Below are positions 1 to 8,139 of a stretch of 64,000 nt of DNA, one piece after another. Numbering within the stretch: the first letter of the stretch is position 1; the number at the start of each line of letters is the position of its first letter. Source of the stretch: Cereibacter azotoformans (lineage in GTDB: Bacteria; Pseudomonadota; Alphaproteobacteria; Rhodobacterales; Rhodobacteraceae); contig JAGFXX010000001.1 of NCBI GenBank assembly GCA_017599285.1, forward strand, positions 1,612,001 through 1,676,000. Direction: 5' to 3'. Both the position numbers and the translations under genes were made by a program. The notes under the pieces are model-generated. The model ran no database searches. It saw only the letters and a list, made by a program, of their open reading frames with translations, and was not told where the DNA came from.

Positions 1-824
1 TGGATGAATACGGCAAGGTGATCGACGACATCTATGACTTTGCCGAGGCGCAGGGCTTCGAGATCGACGGGATCCTTCAGGAAGGCGGCGCGGGTCAGGT
101 CGAGATCAACCTCGCCCACGGCGATCCGGTCGCGCTGGCCGACCAGATCTTCTTCTTCAAGCGGCTGATCCGCGAGGCGGCGCTGCGGCACGACTGCTTC
201 GCCACCTTCATGGCCAAGCCCATCGAGGGCGAGCCCGGCTCGGCCATGCATATCCATCATTCCGTGGTCGAGACCGGGACGAACCTCAACATCTTCTCGG
301 ACGCCAAGGGGGGCGAGGCCGAGGCCTTCCTCCATTTCATCGCCGGGATGCAGACCCATCTGCCCGCCGCGGTGGCCCTGCTTGCGCCCTACGTCAACAG
401 CTACCGCCGCTATGTCCCGGACTTCGCGGCGCCCATCAACCTCGAGTGGGGCCGCGACAACCGCACCACCGGACTGCGCGTGCCGATCTCGGGGCCCGAG
501 GCGCGCCGGCTTGAAAACCGGCTCGCGGGGATGGACTGCAACCCCTATCTGGGCCTCGCGGCCTCGCTGGCCTGCGGCTACCTCGGGCTGAAGGAGCGGA
601 AGATGCCGCGCCCCGAATGCACGGGCGACGCCTACATGTCCGAGACGGACCTGCCCTACAACCTCGGCGATGCGCTCGACCTGCTCGAGGAGAACGCGGC
701 GCTCCGCGACGTGCTGGGGCACGAGTTCTGCGGCGTCTATGACGCGGTCAAGCGCAACGAATACAAGGAGTTCCTGCAGGTCATCAGCCCGTGGGAGCGC
801 GAGCATCTGCTGCTGAACGTATGA
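1..824 (+). CDS. puuA: Glutamine synthetase family protein, probable gamma-glutamylputrescine synthetase (C-terminal part)
   Basis: Only the last 273 residues lie in the window; the reading frame is open from base 3 and the N-terminal part is upstream. The visible part is the catalytic barrel of a glutamine synthetase-like ligase, with the MHIHHSV segment and the NRTTGLRVP substrate-binding segment, then the conserved SxPEARRLENR and NPYLGLAASLACG stretches. Family knowledge: these short GS-like enzymes attach glutamate to amines such as putrescine. The stop overlaps the start of a PuuB-like oxidase (ATGA), which supports a gamma-glutamylputrescine route rather than ammonia assimilation. The exact amine is inferred from context. 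Confidence 0.8.
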   Translation, partial: DEYGKVIDDIYDFAEAQGFEIDGILQEGGAGQVEINLAHGDPVALADQIFFFKRLIREAALRHDCFATFMAKPIEGEPGSAMHIHHSVVETGTNLNIFSDAKGGEAEAFLHFIAGMQTHLPAAVALLAPYVNSYRRYVPDFAAPINLEWGRDNRTTGLRVPISGPEARRLENRLAGMDCNPYLGLAASLACGYLGLKERKMPRPECTGDAYMSETDLPYNLGDALDLLEENAALRDVLGHEFCGVYDAVKRNEYKEFLQVISPWEREHLLLNV

Positions 825-2122
825 ACCTGCTCTATGCCAACGACCGGCCGGGGGAATATCCCCGCTCCTGGTATGCGGCCACCGCGGCCGATCTTGCCCC
901 CTTCCCCGCGTTGGAGGGCGAGGTGCGGGCCGATGTCTGCGTCGTGGGGGCCGGATATACGGGCCTCTCGGCCGCGCTGCATCTGGCCGAGCGCGGCTAT
1001 TCGGTGGTTCTGCTCGAGGCGCATCGGGTGGGCTTTGGCGCCTCGGGGCGCAACGGCGGGCAGGTGGGCTCGGGCCAGCGGCTCGGGCAGGACGAGCTTG
1101 AGGCGATGGTGGGCCTCGACGATGCGCGGAAGCTCTGGGATCTGGGCGAGGAAGCCAAGGCGCTGGTCCGCGATCTGATCCTCCGCCACGACATGCCGGT
1201 CAGCTTCCATCCGGGCATTGCCCACGCCTGCCGCAAGTCCTCGGAGGTGGCCCACGCTCACGCTTATGCCGAGAAGCTTGCGCGCGACTACGGCTATGAC
1301 CGGATCGAGCCGCTCGACCGGGACGGGATCCGCCGCCTGATCGGCTCGGAAGCCTATGTCGGCGGGGACATCGACCGCGGGGCCGGCCATCTCCATCCGC
1401 TGAACTACGCCATCGGCCTGGCCCGCGCCTGCGTTGCGGCGGGCGTGCGGATCTGCGAGCGGAGCCCGGTGACGCGGGTCCTTCATGGCGCCGAGCCTGT
1501 GGTCGAGACCGCCGCGGGGCGCGTGCGCGCCGCCCAGGTCGTGCTGGCCGCGAACGGCTACCTGGGCAGTCTCGAACCCTCCGTCGCGGCCCGCGTGATG
1601 CCGATCAACAACTTCATCCTGACGACGGAACCGCTGGGCTCCCTCGCGGCCGAGGTTCTGTCGGAACCCGTGGCGGTGGCGGACACGCGCTTCGTCGTGA
1701 ACTACTGGCGGCTGTCCGAGGACGGGCGACTGCTCTTCGGCGGCGGCGAGAGCTACGGATACCGCTTCCCCGACATCGAGCGGACCGTGCGGAAGCCCAT
1801 GCTCGAGGTCTATCCGCAGCTGCGCGACGTGCGGATCACCCATGCGTGGGGCGGCACGCTCGCCATTACCATGAACCGGCTGCCCTGCTTCACGCGGGTG
1901 ACACCCAACATCCTGTCAGCCTCGGGCTATTCGGGACACGGGGTGGCGATGGCGACGCTCGCAGGGCGGCTGATTGCGGAAGCGGTGGCAGGTCAGGCCG
2001 AGCGGTTCGATCTGATGACAGGCTTGCCGCAGCCCCGCTTTCCCGGCGGCGCTGCGCTGCGCTGGCCGATGCTGGTGCTGGCGATGACCTGGTATTCCCT
2101 CCGCGATCGGCTGGGGATCTGA
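821..2122 (+). CDS. puuB: FAD-dependent amine oxidoreductase, PuuB-like gamma-glutamylputrescine oxidase
   Basis: A 433-residue DAO-family flavoenzyme. A Rossmann dinucleotide motif, VVGAGYTGLSAA, sits near residues 41-52, followed by the GFGASGRNGGQ segment typical of PuuB/OrdL proteins. The C-terminus has the FAD-contacting GYSGHGVAMATLAG segment. The ATG at 821 overlaps the upstream ligase stop by four bases, so I prefer it to the GTG at 791, which would lie inside the previous gene. It should oxidise the gamma-glutamylated amine made by the upstream enzyme to an aldehyde and H2O2. The product assignment is inference from family and operon. Confidence 0.8.
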   Translation: MNLLYANDRPGEYPRSWYAATAADLAPFPALEGEVRADVCVVGAGYTGLSAALHLAERGYSVVLLEAHRVGFGASGRNGGQVGSGQRLGQDELEAMVGLDDARKLWDLGEEAKALVRDLILRHDMPVSFHPGIAHACRKSSEVAHAHAYAEKLARDYGYDRIEPLDRDGIRRLIGSEAYVGGDIDRGAGHLHPLNYAIGLARACVAAGVRICERSPVTRVLHGAEPVVETAAGRVRAAQVVLAANGYLGSLEPSVAARVMPINNFILTTEPLGSLAAEVLSEPVAVADTRFVVNYWRLSEDGRLLFGGGESYGYRFPDIERTVRKPMLEVYPQLRDVRITHAWGGTLAITMNRLPCFTRVTPNILSASGYSGHGVAMATLAGRLIAEAVAGQAERFDLMTGLPQPRFPGGAALRWPMLVLAMTWYSLRDRLGI

Positions 2123-2142
2123 AGCGCGGCGCCAGCGGGAGC

Positions 2143-2193
2143 CGCCGGGGGCTGTCTGCCCCCGGACCCCCGAGGATATTTGAGCCAGAATGA
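2143..2193 (-). repeat. Composite intergenic hairpin repeat, copy 1
   Basis: Read on the minus strand this starts TCATTCTGGCTCAAATATCC, followed by a CGGGGG block, then the hairpin GGGGGCAGACAGCCCCC. It begins 20 bases after the puuB stop. Related copies with the same two modules are at 15299, 22366, 46687 and 51205. The G/C hairpin may stop transcription from puuB. Confidence 0.75.
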
Positions 2194-2198
2194 GAGGC

Positions 2199-2983
2199 AT
2201 GTTGCCGAGGCCACTTGCGAAGCGGTCACGCGGCCGACCATGCGGTTCGTCGCGGTGAAGACCGAGAATCAGCAGGCGGTGCTGATGCTGCACAAGGCGC
2301 GCGAGCTTCTGGTGCGCCAGCGGACGATGCTGACGAACGCGCTGCGGGCGCATCTGGCCGAACTGGGCCTGGTGGCGGCACAGGGGCCGGAGGGGCTGAA
2401 CCAGCTGAAAGCCCGGTTCGGCTCCGTCCTAGACAGCCTGTCGGATCATGCCGTTGCCGCACTGACCGCCCGGATCACCCGAGCCGAAGGTCTGGCGGAC
2501 GAGGTGGATCGCCTCGAGCGCCGGATCCTGGACTGGCACCGGACCAGCGACGCCAGCCGTCGGCTCGCCACCATCTCCGGCATCGGCCCGATCACCGCCA
2601 GCGCTATTGCGGCGAACGTGCCGGACGCGAGCCTCTTCCGCTCTGCCCGCCAGTTGTTCGCGGGGGCAAGCGTCCACTGGAAGCTTGCCTGATCCCGCTC
2701 ACCATGGCTCGGGCTGACACCGAGAGCGCATTCCAGCCGCGGCAAGGGCCGCCAGACCGGGATCAGCAAGCAGCGCGACGGATACATCCGGCGCCTCCTG
2801 GTTTCCGGGGCAAGCGCCGCGCTGCGGTTCACGCGCCAGGGCGATCCGGGCAAGGCGTGGCTCTTGCTGCTCAAGGAGCGCAAGCGCCCGAGGGTCGTCG
2901 CCGTCGCCCAGGCGAACAAGACCGCGCGCAACGCCTGGGCGCTCCTGCGCCGCAACGAGATCCACGCGGCTCCGGCTCCTTGA
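2199..2983 (+). pseudogene. IS110/IS1111-type transposase remnant (5' truncated, disrupted)
   Basis: The first reading frame (2199-2692) gives CEAVTRPTMRFVAVKTENQ and a GIGPITASAIAANVPD segment, both typical of IS1111-group transposases. The C-terminal half resumes in another frame from about 2705 with WLGLTPRAHSSRGKGRQTG and runs to a stop at 2983. About 45 bases between the two halves (2660-2704) interrupt the expected FAAWLGLTP join and contain a 7-bp inverted repeat, GGCAAGC/GCTTGCC. The N-terminal RuvC-like catalytic domain is missing; the homology starts only a few bases after the composite repeat. The copy cannot make an active transposase. Confidence 0.75.
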
Positions 2984-3245
2984 GGGGCTGACGGGCTGCG
3001 GACGCGAATGCGTGAAGACTGAGGAAAGTTGACAAACCGGTCGAACCGGGGATCAGGACACGCCACGGGGTCAAGGCGCCACCTACAGCGCGTACTTTGA
3101 ATGGGACCTGATCCGCGGACTTCATCCGGGCCAGCGGGCGACCGCACACATGGGCCGTAGACAAGACTGCTTTCGGCATGGGCTCGTCAGTTTCCCGGCT
3201 TGCGCCTCAGGGGCCCTCCAGACAGGACCGCATCGCGCCTGAGCC

Positions 3246-3425
3246 CCGATCCGGCCAGACCTCGACTTCTACATCGTCGCCGTCGCCCGCCTCGGCGGAT
3301 ACCTTGCCCGAAAACACGACGCGCCGCCCGGAGCCATCATCCTCTGGCGAGGCTTCTCCCGCCTCGCCGACCTCGTCATCGGTTTCGAGGCTGCAGCCCA
3401 ACCAGAGCAGAACACTTGTGGGTAA
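3246..3425 (+). pseudogene. IS4-type transposase C-terminal fragment
   Basis: The frame gives about 59 residues containing LGGYLARKHDAPPGAIILW then RGFSRLADLVIGFEAA and ends TCG with a stop. This matches the C-terminal signature of IS4-family transposases (a GGYL...PPG...WRG.SRL pattern). The frame is closed or degenerate upstream, and I recognise nothing in 2984-3245, so only the tail of the element survives. With the IS1111 remnant it marks 2.2-3.4 kb as an old insertion site between the oxidase and aminotransferase genes. Confidence 0.55.
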
Positions 3426-3530
3426 GTGAAAGACAGAACGGCCGGTTCCTGTCGAAGGATCGGCGGCGGGTGTTGAACCTCTGCCGGCGCGTCGCTAGCC
3501 TGTGCCCCAACCCAATACGAGGAGCCGATC

Positions 3531-4898
3531 ATGCGTGACGATGCGCCAAATTCCTGGGAGTCGCGGGCCGACGCCTTCTCCCTCTACGGTTTCACTGACC
3601 TGCCTTCGGTGCACCGGCGCGGCGCTGTGGTGCTGACGCATGGCACGGGGCCCTACGTTTACGACGTTCACGGGCGCGCCTATCTGGATGCCAATTCGGG
3701 GCTTTGGAACATGGTGGCCGGGTTCGACCATCCGGGTCTGATCGAGGCCGCCAAGGCGCAGTATGACCGCTTTCCGGGCTATCACGCCTTCTTCGGGCGG
3801 ATGTCGGACCAGACCGTGATGCTGTCGGAGAAGCTCGTGGAGGTCTCGCCCTTCGACCGCGGCCGGGTGTTCTACACCAACTCGGGCTCCGAGGCGAACG
3901 ACACGATGGTCAAGATCCTGTGGTTCCTCGGGGCGGCCGAAGGGCATCCCGAGCGGCGCAAGATCATCACCCGCGTGAACAGCTATCACGGCGTCACCGC
4001 CGTCTCGGCCTCGATGACCGGCAAGCCCTACAACAGCCTGTTCGGCCTGCCGCTGCCGGGCTTCATCCATGTGGGCTGCCCGCACTACTGGCGCTTCGGC
4101 CAGGAGGGGGAGAGCGAGGCCGCCTTCACCCAGCGCCTCGCGCGGGAACTTGAAGCCACCATCATCAAGGAGGGGCCGGAGACGATCGCGGGCTTCTTCG
4201 CCGAGCCCGTGATGGGTGCCGGCGGGGTGATCCCGCCGTCGGAGGGCTATTTCCAGGCCATCCAGCCGGTCCTGAAGCGCTACGGCATCCCTCTGATCGC
4301 GGACGAGGTGATCTGCGGCTTCGGGCGGACCGGCAACACCTGGGGCTGCCAGACCTACGACTTCGTGCCGGACGCGATCATCAGCTCGAAGAACATCACC
4401 GCGGGCTTCTTCCCGATGGGAGCGGTGATCCTTGGGGCGGAGCTGTCGGATCGGGTGCAGGCGGCCGCCGAGGCGGTCGAGGAGTTCCCGCACGGCTTCA
4501 CCGCCTCGGGCCATCCGGTGGGCTGCGCCATCGCGCTCAAGGCCATAGACGTGGTGATGAACGAGGGGCTGGCCGAGAATGTGAAGCGGCTGACGCCGAA
4601 GTTCGAGGCGGGGCTGGCCCATCTGGCCGAACATCCGAACATCGGCGAGTGGCGCGGCAAGGGTCTGATGGGGGCGCTTGAGGCGGTGAAGGACAAGGCC
4701 ACCAAGACCCCCTTCCCCGGCGACCTCTCGGTGTCGGAGCGGATCGCCAACACCTGCACCGATCACGGGCTGATCTGCCGGCCGCTGGGCCAGTCGATCG
4801 TGCTCTGCCCGCCCTTCATCATGACGGAGGCGCAGATGGACGAGATGTTCGACAAGCTGGGCGCCGCGCTGAAACAGGTCTTCGCAGAGGTCGCCTGA
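3531..4898 (+). CDS. Class III PLP-dependent aminotransferase (omega-amino acid/amine:pyruvate type)
   Basis: A 455-residue fold-type I aminotransferase. The cofactor-lysine motif SSKNITAG is at about residues 285-292 (Lys287), followed by FPMGAV. The phosphate-binding NSGSEANDT motif is near residue 124, and the substrate region has IADEVICGFGRTG. An AGGAG ribosome site lies a few bases before the ATG. The family moves amino groups from amines or omega-amino acids to pyruvate, which fits breakdown of putrescine-derived compounds made by the neighbouring puuA/puuB-like enzymes. It is separated from them by IS debris, so co-transcription is doubtful. The precise substrate cannot be read from sequence. 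Confidence 0.85.
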   Translation: MRDDAPNSWESRADAFSLYGFTDLPSVHRRGAVVLTHGTGPYVYDVHGRAYLDANSGLWNMVAGFDHPGLIEAAKAQYDRFPGYHAFFGRMSDQTVMLSEKLVEVSPFDRGRVFYTNSGSEANDTMVKILWFLGAAEGHPERRKIITRVNSYHGVTAVSASMTGKPYNSLFGLPLPGFIHVGCPHYWRFGQEGESEAAFTQRLARELEATIIKEGPETIAGFFAEPVMGAGGVIPPSEGYFQAIQPVLKRYGIPLIADEVICGFGRTGNTWGCQTYDFVPDAIISSKNITAGFFPMGAVILGAELSDRVQAAAEAVEEFPHGFTASGHPVGCAIALKAIDVVMNEGLAENVKRLTPKFEAGLAHLAEHPNIGEWRGKGLMGALEAVKDKATKTPFPGDLSVSERIANTCTDHGLICRPLGQSIVLCPPFIMTEAQMDEMFDKLGAALKQVFAEVA

Positions 4899-4913
4899 CC
4901 CTTGCCAACGGGG

Positions 4914-4935
4914 GCTCCGCAGTCGCCTGCGGAGC
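4914..4935. terminator. Bidirectional hairpin between convergent aminotransferase and phaR genes
   Basis: A perfect 9-bp stem, GCTCCGCAG/CTGCGGAGC, with a TCGC loop lies in the 49-base gap between two convergent genes. There is no strong T-run. Confidence 0.55.
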
Positions 4936-4947
4936 GCCTCCGGGCCG

Positions 4948-5502
4948 TCAGAGCTTGGAGAGCTTCTTCTGCAGGTCGGCGAGCTGCTTGCGGATCTGGG
5001 CCAGCTCTTCGGCGCTGCCGGCCTCGGGCGTCTCTTCCCTCGTCGGCGCCGGCGGTGTCCAGCCGGGCAAGGCCATCATCGCCTTGATGAAGGCTTCCTG
5101 CTGCTTGCGCATCGCCTCGAAGCCCGGCATCCCCGCCATCGGCCCCGACATCTGGCTGAAATTCTCCATCATCTTGGTCTGGCCCGAGCGCAGCATCTCG
5201 AAGGAGGCCGCCAGGAACTGCGGCACAACGGACTGAACCTCGGTCGTGTAGCTGCGGACGAGATCGGTCAGCACCGCGAGAGGCAGGACATTGTCGCCCT
5301 TCGATTCATGCTCGGCGATGATCTGGAGGAGATATTGCCGGGTCAGGTCATCCCCGGACTTCAGGTCGATGATCTGGACCTCGCGCCCCGCCCGGATGAA
5401 CCCGGCGATATCCTCGAGCGTGACGTAATCGCTGGTCTCGGTATTGTAGAGGCGCCGACTGGCATAGCGCTTGATCAGCAACGGCTTGTCGGTCTCGGCC
5501 AT
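4948..5502 (-). CDS. phaR: Polyhydroxyalkanoate synthesis regulator PhaR
   Basis: A 184-residue protein with the PHA-accumulation DNA-binding domain at the N-terminus (IKRYASRRLYNTETSDYVTL, about residues 11-30). It is followed by the PHB-binding accumulation domain and a lysine-rich coiled tail (QIRKQLADLQKKLSKL). Family knowledge: PhaR represses phasin and its own gene and is released when it binds nascent PHB granules. The ATG at 5502 is chosen over a TTG six bases upstream. It lies directly downstream of phaP on the same strand, and three CTGC-N3-GCAG operator matches occur in this cluster, upstream of phaP and between phaC and phaZ. Confidence 0.93.
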   Translation of the reverse strand: MAETDKPLLIKRYASRRLYNTETSDYVTLEDIAGFIRAGREVQIIDLKSGDDLTRQYLLQIIAEHESKGDNVLPLAVLTDLVRSYTTEVQSVVPQFLAASFEMLRSGQTKMMENFSQMSGPMAGMPGFEAMRKQQEAFIKAMMALPGWTPPAPTREETPEAGSAEELAQIRKQLADLQKKLSKL

Positions 5503-5564
5503 ACCCAACCCTGTCCTCTTGTGCGGTTGCAGAGAAGACTAGGGCAGGCCCGGAAAAAAGGAAA

Positions 5565-5585
5565 GGGCGGGCTTTTGGCCCGCCC
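5565..5585 (-). terminator. Rho-independent terminator after phaP
   Basis: On the minus strand an 8-bp GGGCGGGC/GCCCGCCC stem is followed by TTTCCTTTTTT. It sits between the phaP stop and phaR, so most phaP transcripts should stop here and phaR should be expressed at a lower level. Confidence 0.85.
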
Positions 5586-5628
5586 CCCGCGCATCCGCCT
5601 TGGGAGGAGTGGGTGGATGCGCGCCGGC

Positions 5629-6078
5629 TCACTTCGCCGGTGCGGTGGACTTCTTGGCGGCCGAGGTCACATCGACGGTCGCCTTCTTGACCGCCGCGGT
5701 CGCGTCGTCCTGCATGTCCTTGCCGGCGGCCAGCATCAGCTCGACCGTCTCCATCTGCACCTTCTTGGCCACTTCGGCGAAGGCGGCGAGGTTCTCGGCG
5801 GCCATCTCGGCGGCGGCCGACGCAAAGTCCGTCGCAGCCTTGGTATATTCGGTCGGTTCGGACTTGGCCTTGGCCAGGTCGCCGAACTTGGCGATCGTGT
5901 CCTTGGCCCACTTGGCGGTGATCTCGGTCGATTTCTCGGCGGCCTCGAGGGTCACCTTCGACATCTTCTCGGCCATCGCGGCCTGGGTCTTGAACGCGTT
6001 CTGCATCGCGGACGAGTCGACCGGGAAAGCCGCCATCATGTCCTGCATCACTTTGGTGAAGTCGGGGGTCTTGGTCAT
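5629..6078 (-). CDS. phaP: Phasin (PHB granule-associated protein)
   Basis: A 149-residue, alanine- and lysine-rich, cysteine-free helical protein typical of phasins. It has amphipathic heptad-like stretches (AEKMSKVTLEAAEKSTEI, about residues 35-52) and an AAKKSTAPAK tail. It coats PHB granules and limits coalescence. The ATG at 6078 has a good GGAGA site seven bases upstream; in-frame codons further upstream would run through the operator region and are rejected. Two PhaR-type operators lie 59-97 bases upstream. It sits between phaC and phaR on the same strand. Confidence 0.9.
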   Translation of the reverse strand: MTKTPDFTKVMQDMMAAFPVDSSAMQNAFKTQAAMAEKMSKVTLEAAEKSTEITAKWAKDTIAKFGDLAKAKSEPTEYTKAATDFASAAAEMAAENLAAFAEVAKKVQMETVELMLAAGKDMQDDATAAVKKATVDVTSAAKKSTAPAK

Positions 6079-6136
6079 TGCCTTGTCTCCTGCGAGCGGG
6101 CTCATGCCCGGTTGTCCTGTGACAAGGATATAAATG

Positions 6137-6175
6137 CTGCGCCGCAGCAAATCAAGCCTGATTTCTGCGACGCAG
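6137..6175. promoter_or_regulatory. Two PhaR operator sites upstream of phaP
   Basis: Two 11-base palindromes of the form CTGC-N3-GCAG, CTGCGCCGCAG at 6137-6147 and CTGCGACGCAG at 6165-6175, are spaced 28 bases apart, centre to centre. This form was reported as the PhaR binding sequence in R. sphaeroides. Their position just upstream of phaP fits repression that is lifted by PHB. Confidence 0.8.
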
Positions 6176-6229
6176 CATTTTTGGCCGGATGGCCGAAAAG
6201 TCCTTACCTTGCGGCAGGCTTTTGCCGGG

Positions 6230-8038
6230 TCATCCCAGCTCGGGCTGAGAGACGACATAGGTGCCGGGCGCCGGAGCAAGCTCGGGATGCTTCGAATCAC
6301 CCGGCTGGCGCGCCTTGATCCGCTTGCCCGAACGCTCGGCCAGCCAGGCGCCCCACCGCGGCCACCACGAGCCCTCATGGAACTCGGCCGATTCCCGGAA
6401 GGCGTCGGCTGTGGTCAGGGGCGCGGGATTGACGTAGTGCCCATACTTGTTGCGGCTGGGCGGGTTCACGATCCCGGCCACATGGCCGGACTGGGACAGG
6501 ATGAAGGTCTTGTCATCGGAGCCGAACTGCCGGAAGCCGTTGAAACTGCTCTTCCAGGGCGCGATGTGGTCGGTCTCGCAGGCGATGGCGCAGACCGGGA
6601 TGGTCACGTCGGCAAGCCCCACGGGCGAACTGAGCACCGGGAAGCTCCCCTTGGCGAGCCGGTCCTGCTGGCAAAGACCGCGCAGATATTCCACCGCCAT
6701 CTGGGCGGGCAGGTTGGTGCCGTCGCCGTTCCAGTAGAGCAGGTCGAAGGCCGGCGGCGCCTCGCCCATCATGTAGCTCTTGATGGCGGGCTGGTAGATC
6801 AGGTCGTTCGAGCGCAGGTAGCTGAAGGTCCGCGACATGAAGGTCTTGTCGAGGATGCCGTCCACCGCGACCTGCCGCTCGATCCCGTCCACGAAATCGT
6901 CGTTCAGGAACACGCCCACCTCGCCCGGATCCGAGAAGTCGGTGAGCGTGGTGAAGAAGGTGGCCGAGCGCACGGTCGCGTCGCCAGCCTTTTCCAGATG
7001 CGCGAGCGTCAGCGTCAGCGTGGTGCCCGCGATGCAGTAGCCGACCGCGTTGATCTGCTTCTGCCGGGTGATCGAGCGCACCTCGGCCATGGCGCGCATG
7101 TAGCCCTCGCGGATGTAGTCATCCATGCCGACGCCGGCATAGCCCTTGCCGGGGTTCACCCAGGAGACGACGAAGACGGTGAAGCCCTGGTCCACCAGCC
7201 ATTTCAGCAGCGAATTCTGCGGCTTGAGGTCGAGGATGTAGAACTTGTTGATCCAGGGCGGGAAGATCAGCAGCGGCGTCTCGTGGACCGTGTCGGTCGT
7301 CGGGCGATACTGGATCAGCTCGAACATGCGGTTGCGATAGACCACCGCGCCTTCCGTCGTGGCGAGGTTGTGGCCGACGTGGAACGCCTCGCGGTCGGCC
7401 AGCGTCACCAGCAGGTCGCCGTTGTTCGCCTCGATGTCGCGCACCAGATTCTCGAGCCCCTGCACGAGGCTCTCGCCATCCGTCGCGATGGCGCGCTCGA
7501 GCGCGTCGGGGTTCGTGCCGAAGAAATTGGTGGGCGAGAAGAGATCGACGATCTGGCGCGAGAAATACTCGACCCGCTTCTTGTCGGAAGGCTCGATCTG
7601 CTCGAGCGCGTCCACGGCCTGCTGCACCGCCTCGGCGTTCATCAGATACTGCTGCTTGAGGTAGTTGAAGAACGGATGCGTCTGCCAGAGCGGGTTCGAG
7701 AAGCGCCGGTCCTTCGGCGTCGCATCCGGCGGCGGCTTCAGCTCGCCCTTGACGAGCTGCTGCTGCGCCTCGACGTAGTGCTTCAGGCTCTTGCCCCAGA
7801 AACTGATCTGATGCTCGAGGATCTTGGCCGGATTCTGCATCATCTCGGCCATGTAGGCGGTCATCGCCTTGAGAAACACGTCGCTGGACGGGCCATGGAG
7901 CGCCGGGTCGGACAGCTTGCGCCGGGTCAGCGCCGCCGTAAGCCGCTTCGACAACTCGTCGATGCGCGCCAGGTTGGCGTTCAGACGCTCGAGCTGCGCG
8001 TCGCGGACGGAACCCGGGGCCTGCTCTTCGGTTGCCAT
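6230..8038 (-). CDS. phaC: Class I poly(3-hydroxyalkanoate) synthase PhaC
   Basis: A 602-residue PHB polymerase, the usual class I length. The lipase-like box GYCIAG carries the nucleophile Cys335. The other triad members are Asp490 (CETDHIAPW) and His519 (SQSGHVAG). The N-terminal PhaC_N domain covers roughly residues 85-255. The ATG at 8038 is preceded by a GAGGGGGGA ribosome site; an upstream ATG near 8155 is rejected because it would overlap the divergent phaZ leader. It polymerises (R)-3-hydroxybutyryl-CoA on the granule surface. It is transcribed divergently from phaZ, with a PhaR-like site in between. Confidence 0.95.
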   Translation of the reverse strand: MATEEQAPGSVRDAQLERLNANLARIDELSKRLTAALTRRKLSDPALHGPSSDVFLKAMTAYMAEMMQNPAKILEHQISFWGKSLKHYVEAQQQLVKGELKPPPDATPKDRRFSNPLWQTHPFFNYLKQQYLMNAEAVQQAVDALEQIEPSDKKRVEYFSRQIVDLFSPTNFFGTNPDALERAIATDGESLVQGLENLVRDIEANNGDLLVTLADREAFHVGHNLATTEGAVVYRNRMFELIQYRPTTDTVHETPLLIFPPWINKFYILDLKPQNSLLKWLVDQGFTVFVVSWVNPGKGYAGVGMDDYIREGYMRAMAEVRSITRQKQINAVGYCIAGTTLTLTLAHLEKAGDATVRSATFFTTLTDFSDPGEVGVFLNDDFVDGIERQVAVDGILDKTFMSRTFSYLRSNDLIYQPAIKSYMMGEAPPAFDLLYWNGDGTNLPAQMAVEYLRGLCQQDRLAKGSFPVLSSPVGLADVTIPVCAIACETDHIAPWKSSFNGFRQFGSDDKTFILSQSGHVAGIVNPPSRNKYGHYVNPAPLTTADAFRESAEFHEGSWWPRWGAWLAERSGKRIKARQPGDSKHPELAPAPGTYVVSQPELG

Positions 8039-8061
8039 ATTGACTTTTCCCCCCTCATTTG

Positions 8062-8072
8062 CTGCCATGCAG
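8062..8072. promoter_or_regulatory. PhaR-like operator in the phaC/phaZ intergenic region
   Basis: CTGCCATGCAG matches the CTGC-N3-GCAG pattern, and its flanks (TTTG...CATC) resemble the phaP sites. It lies 24 bases upstream of the phaC ATG, in the gap shared with divergent phaZ, so PhaR could coordinate synthesis and degradation. Confidence 0.55.
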
Positions 8073-8139
8073 CATCGTGTGCCTGCCTCTGGGGGGAGAA
8101 CTGCAGGATCACAGCGCCTCCACCGGGCAGGGATACCGA

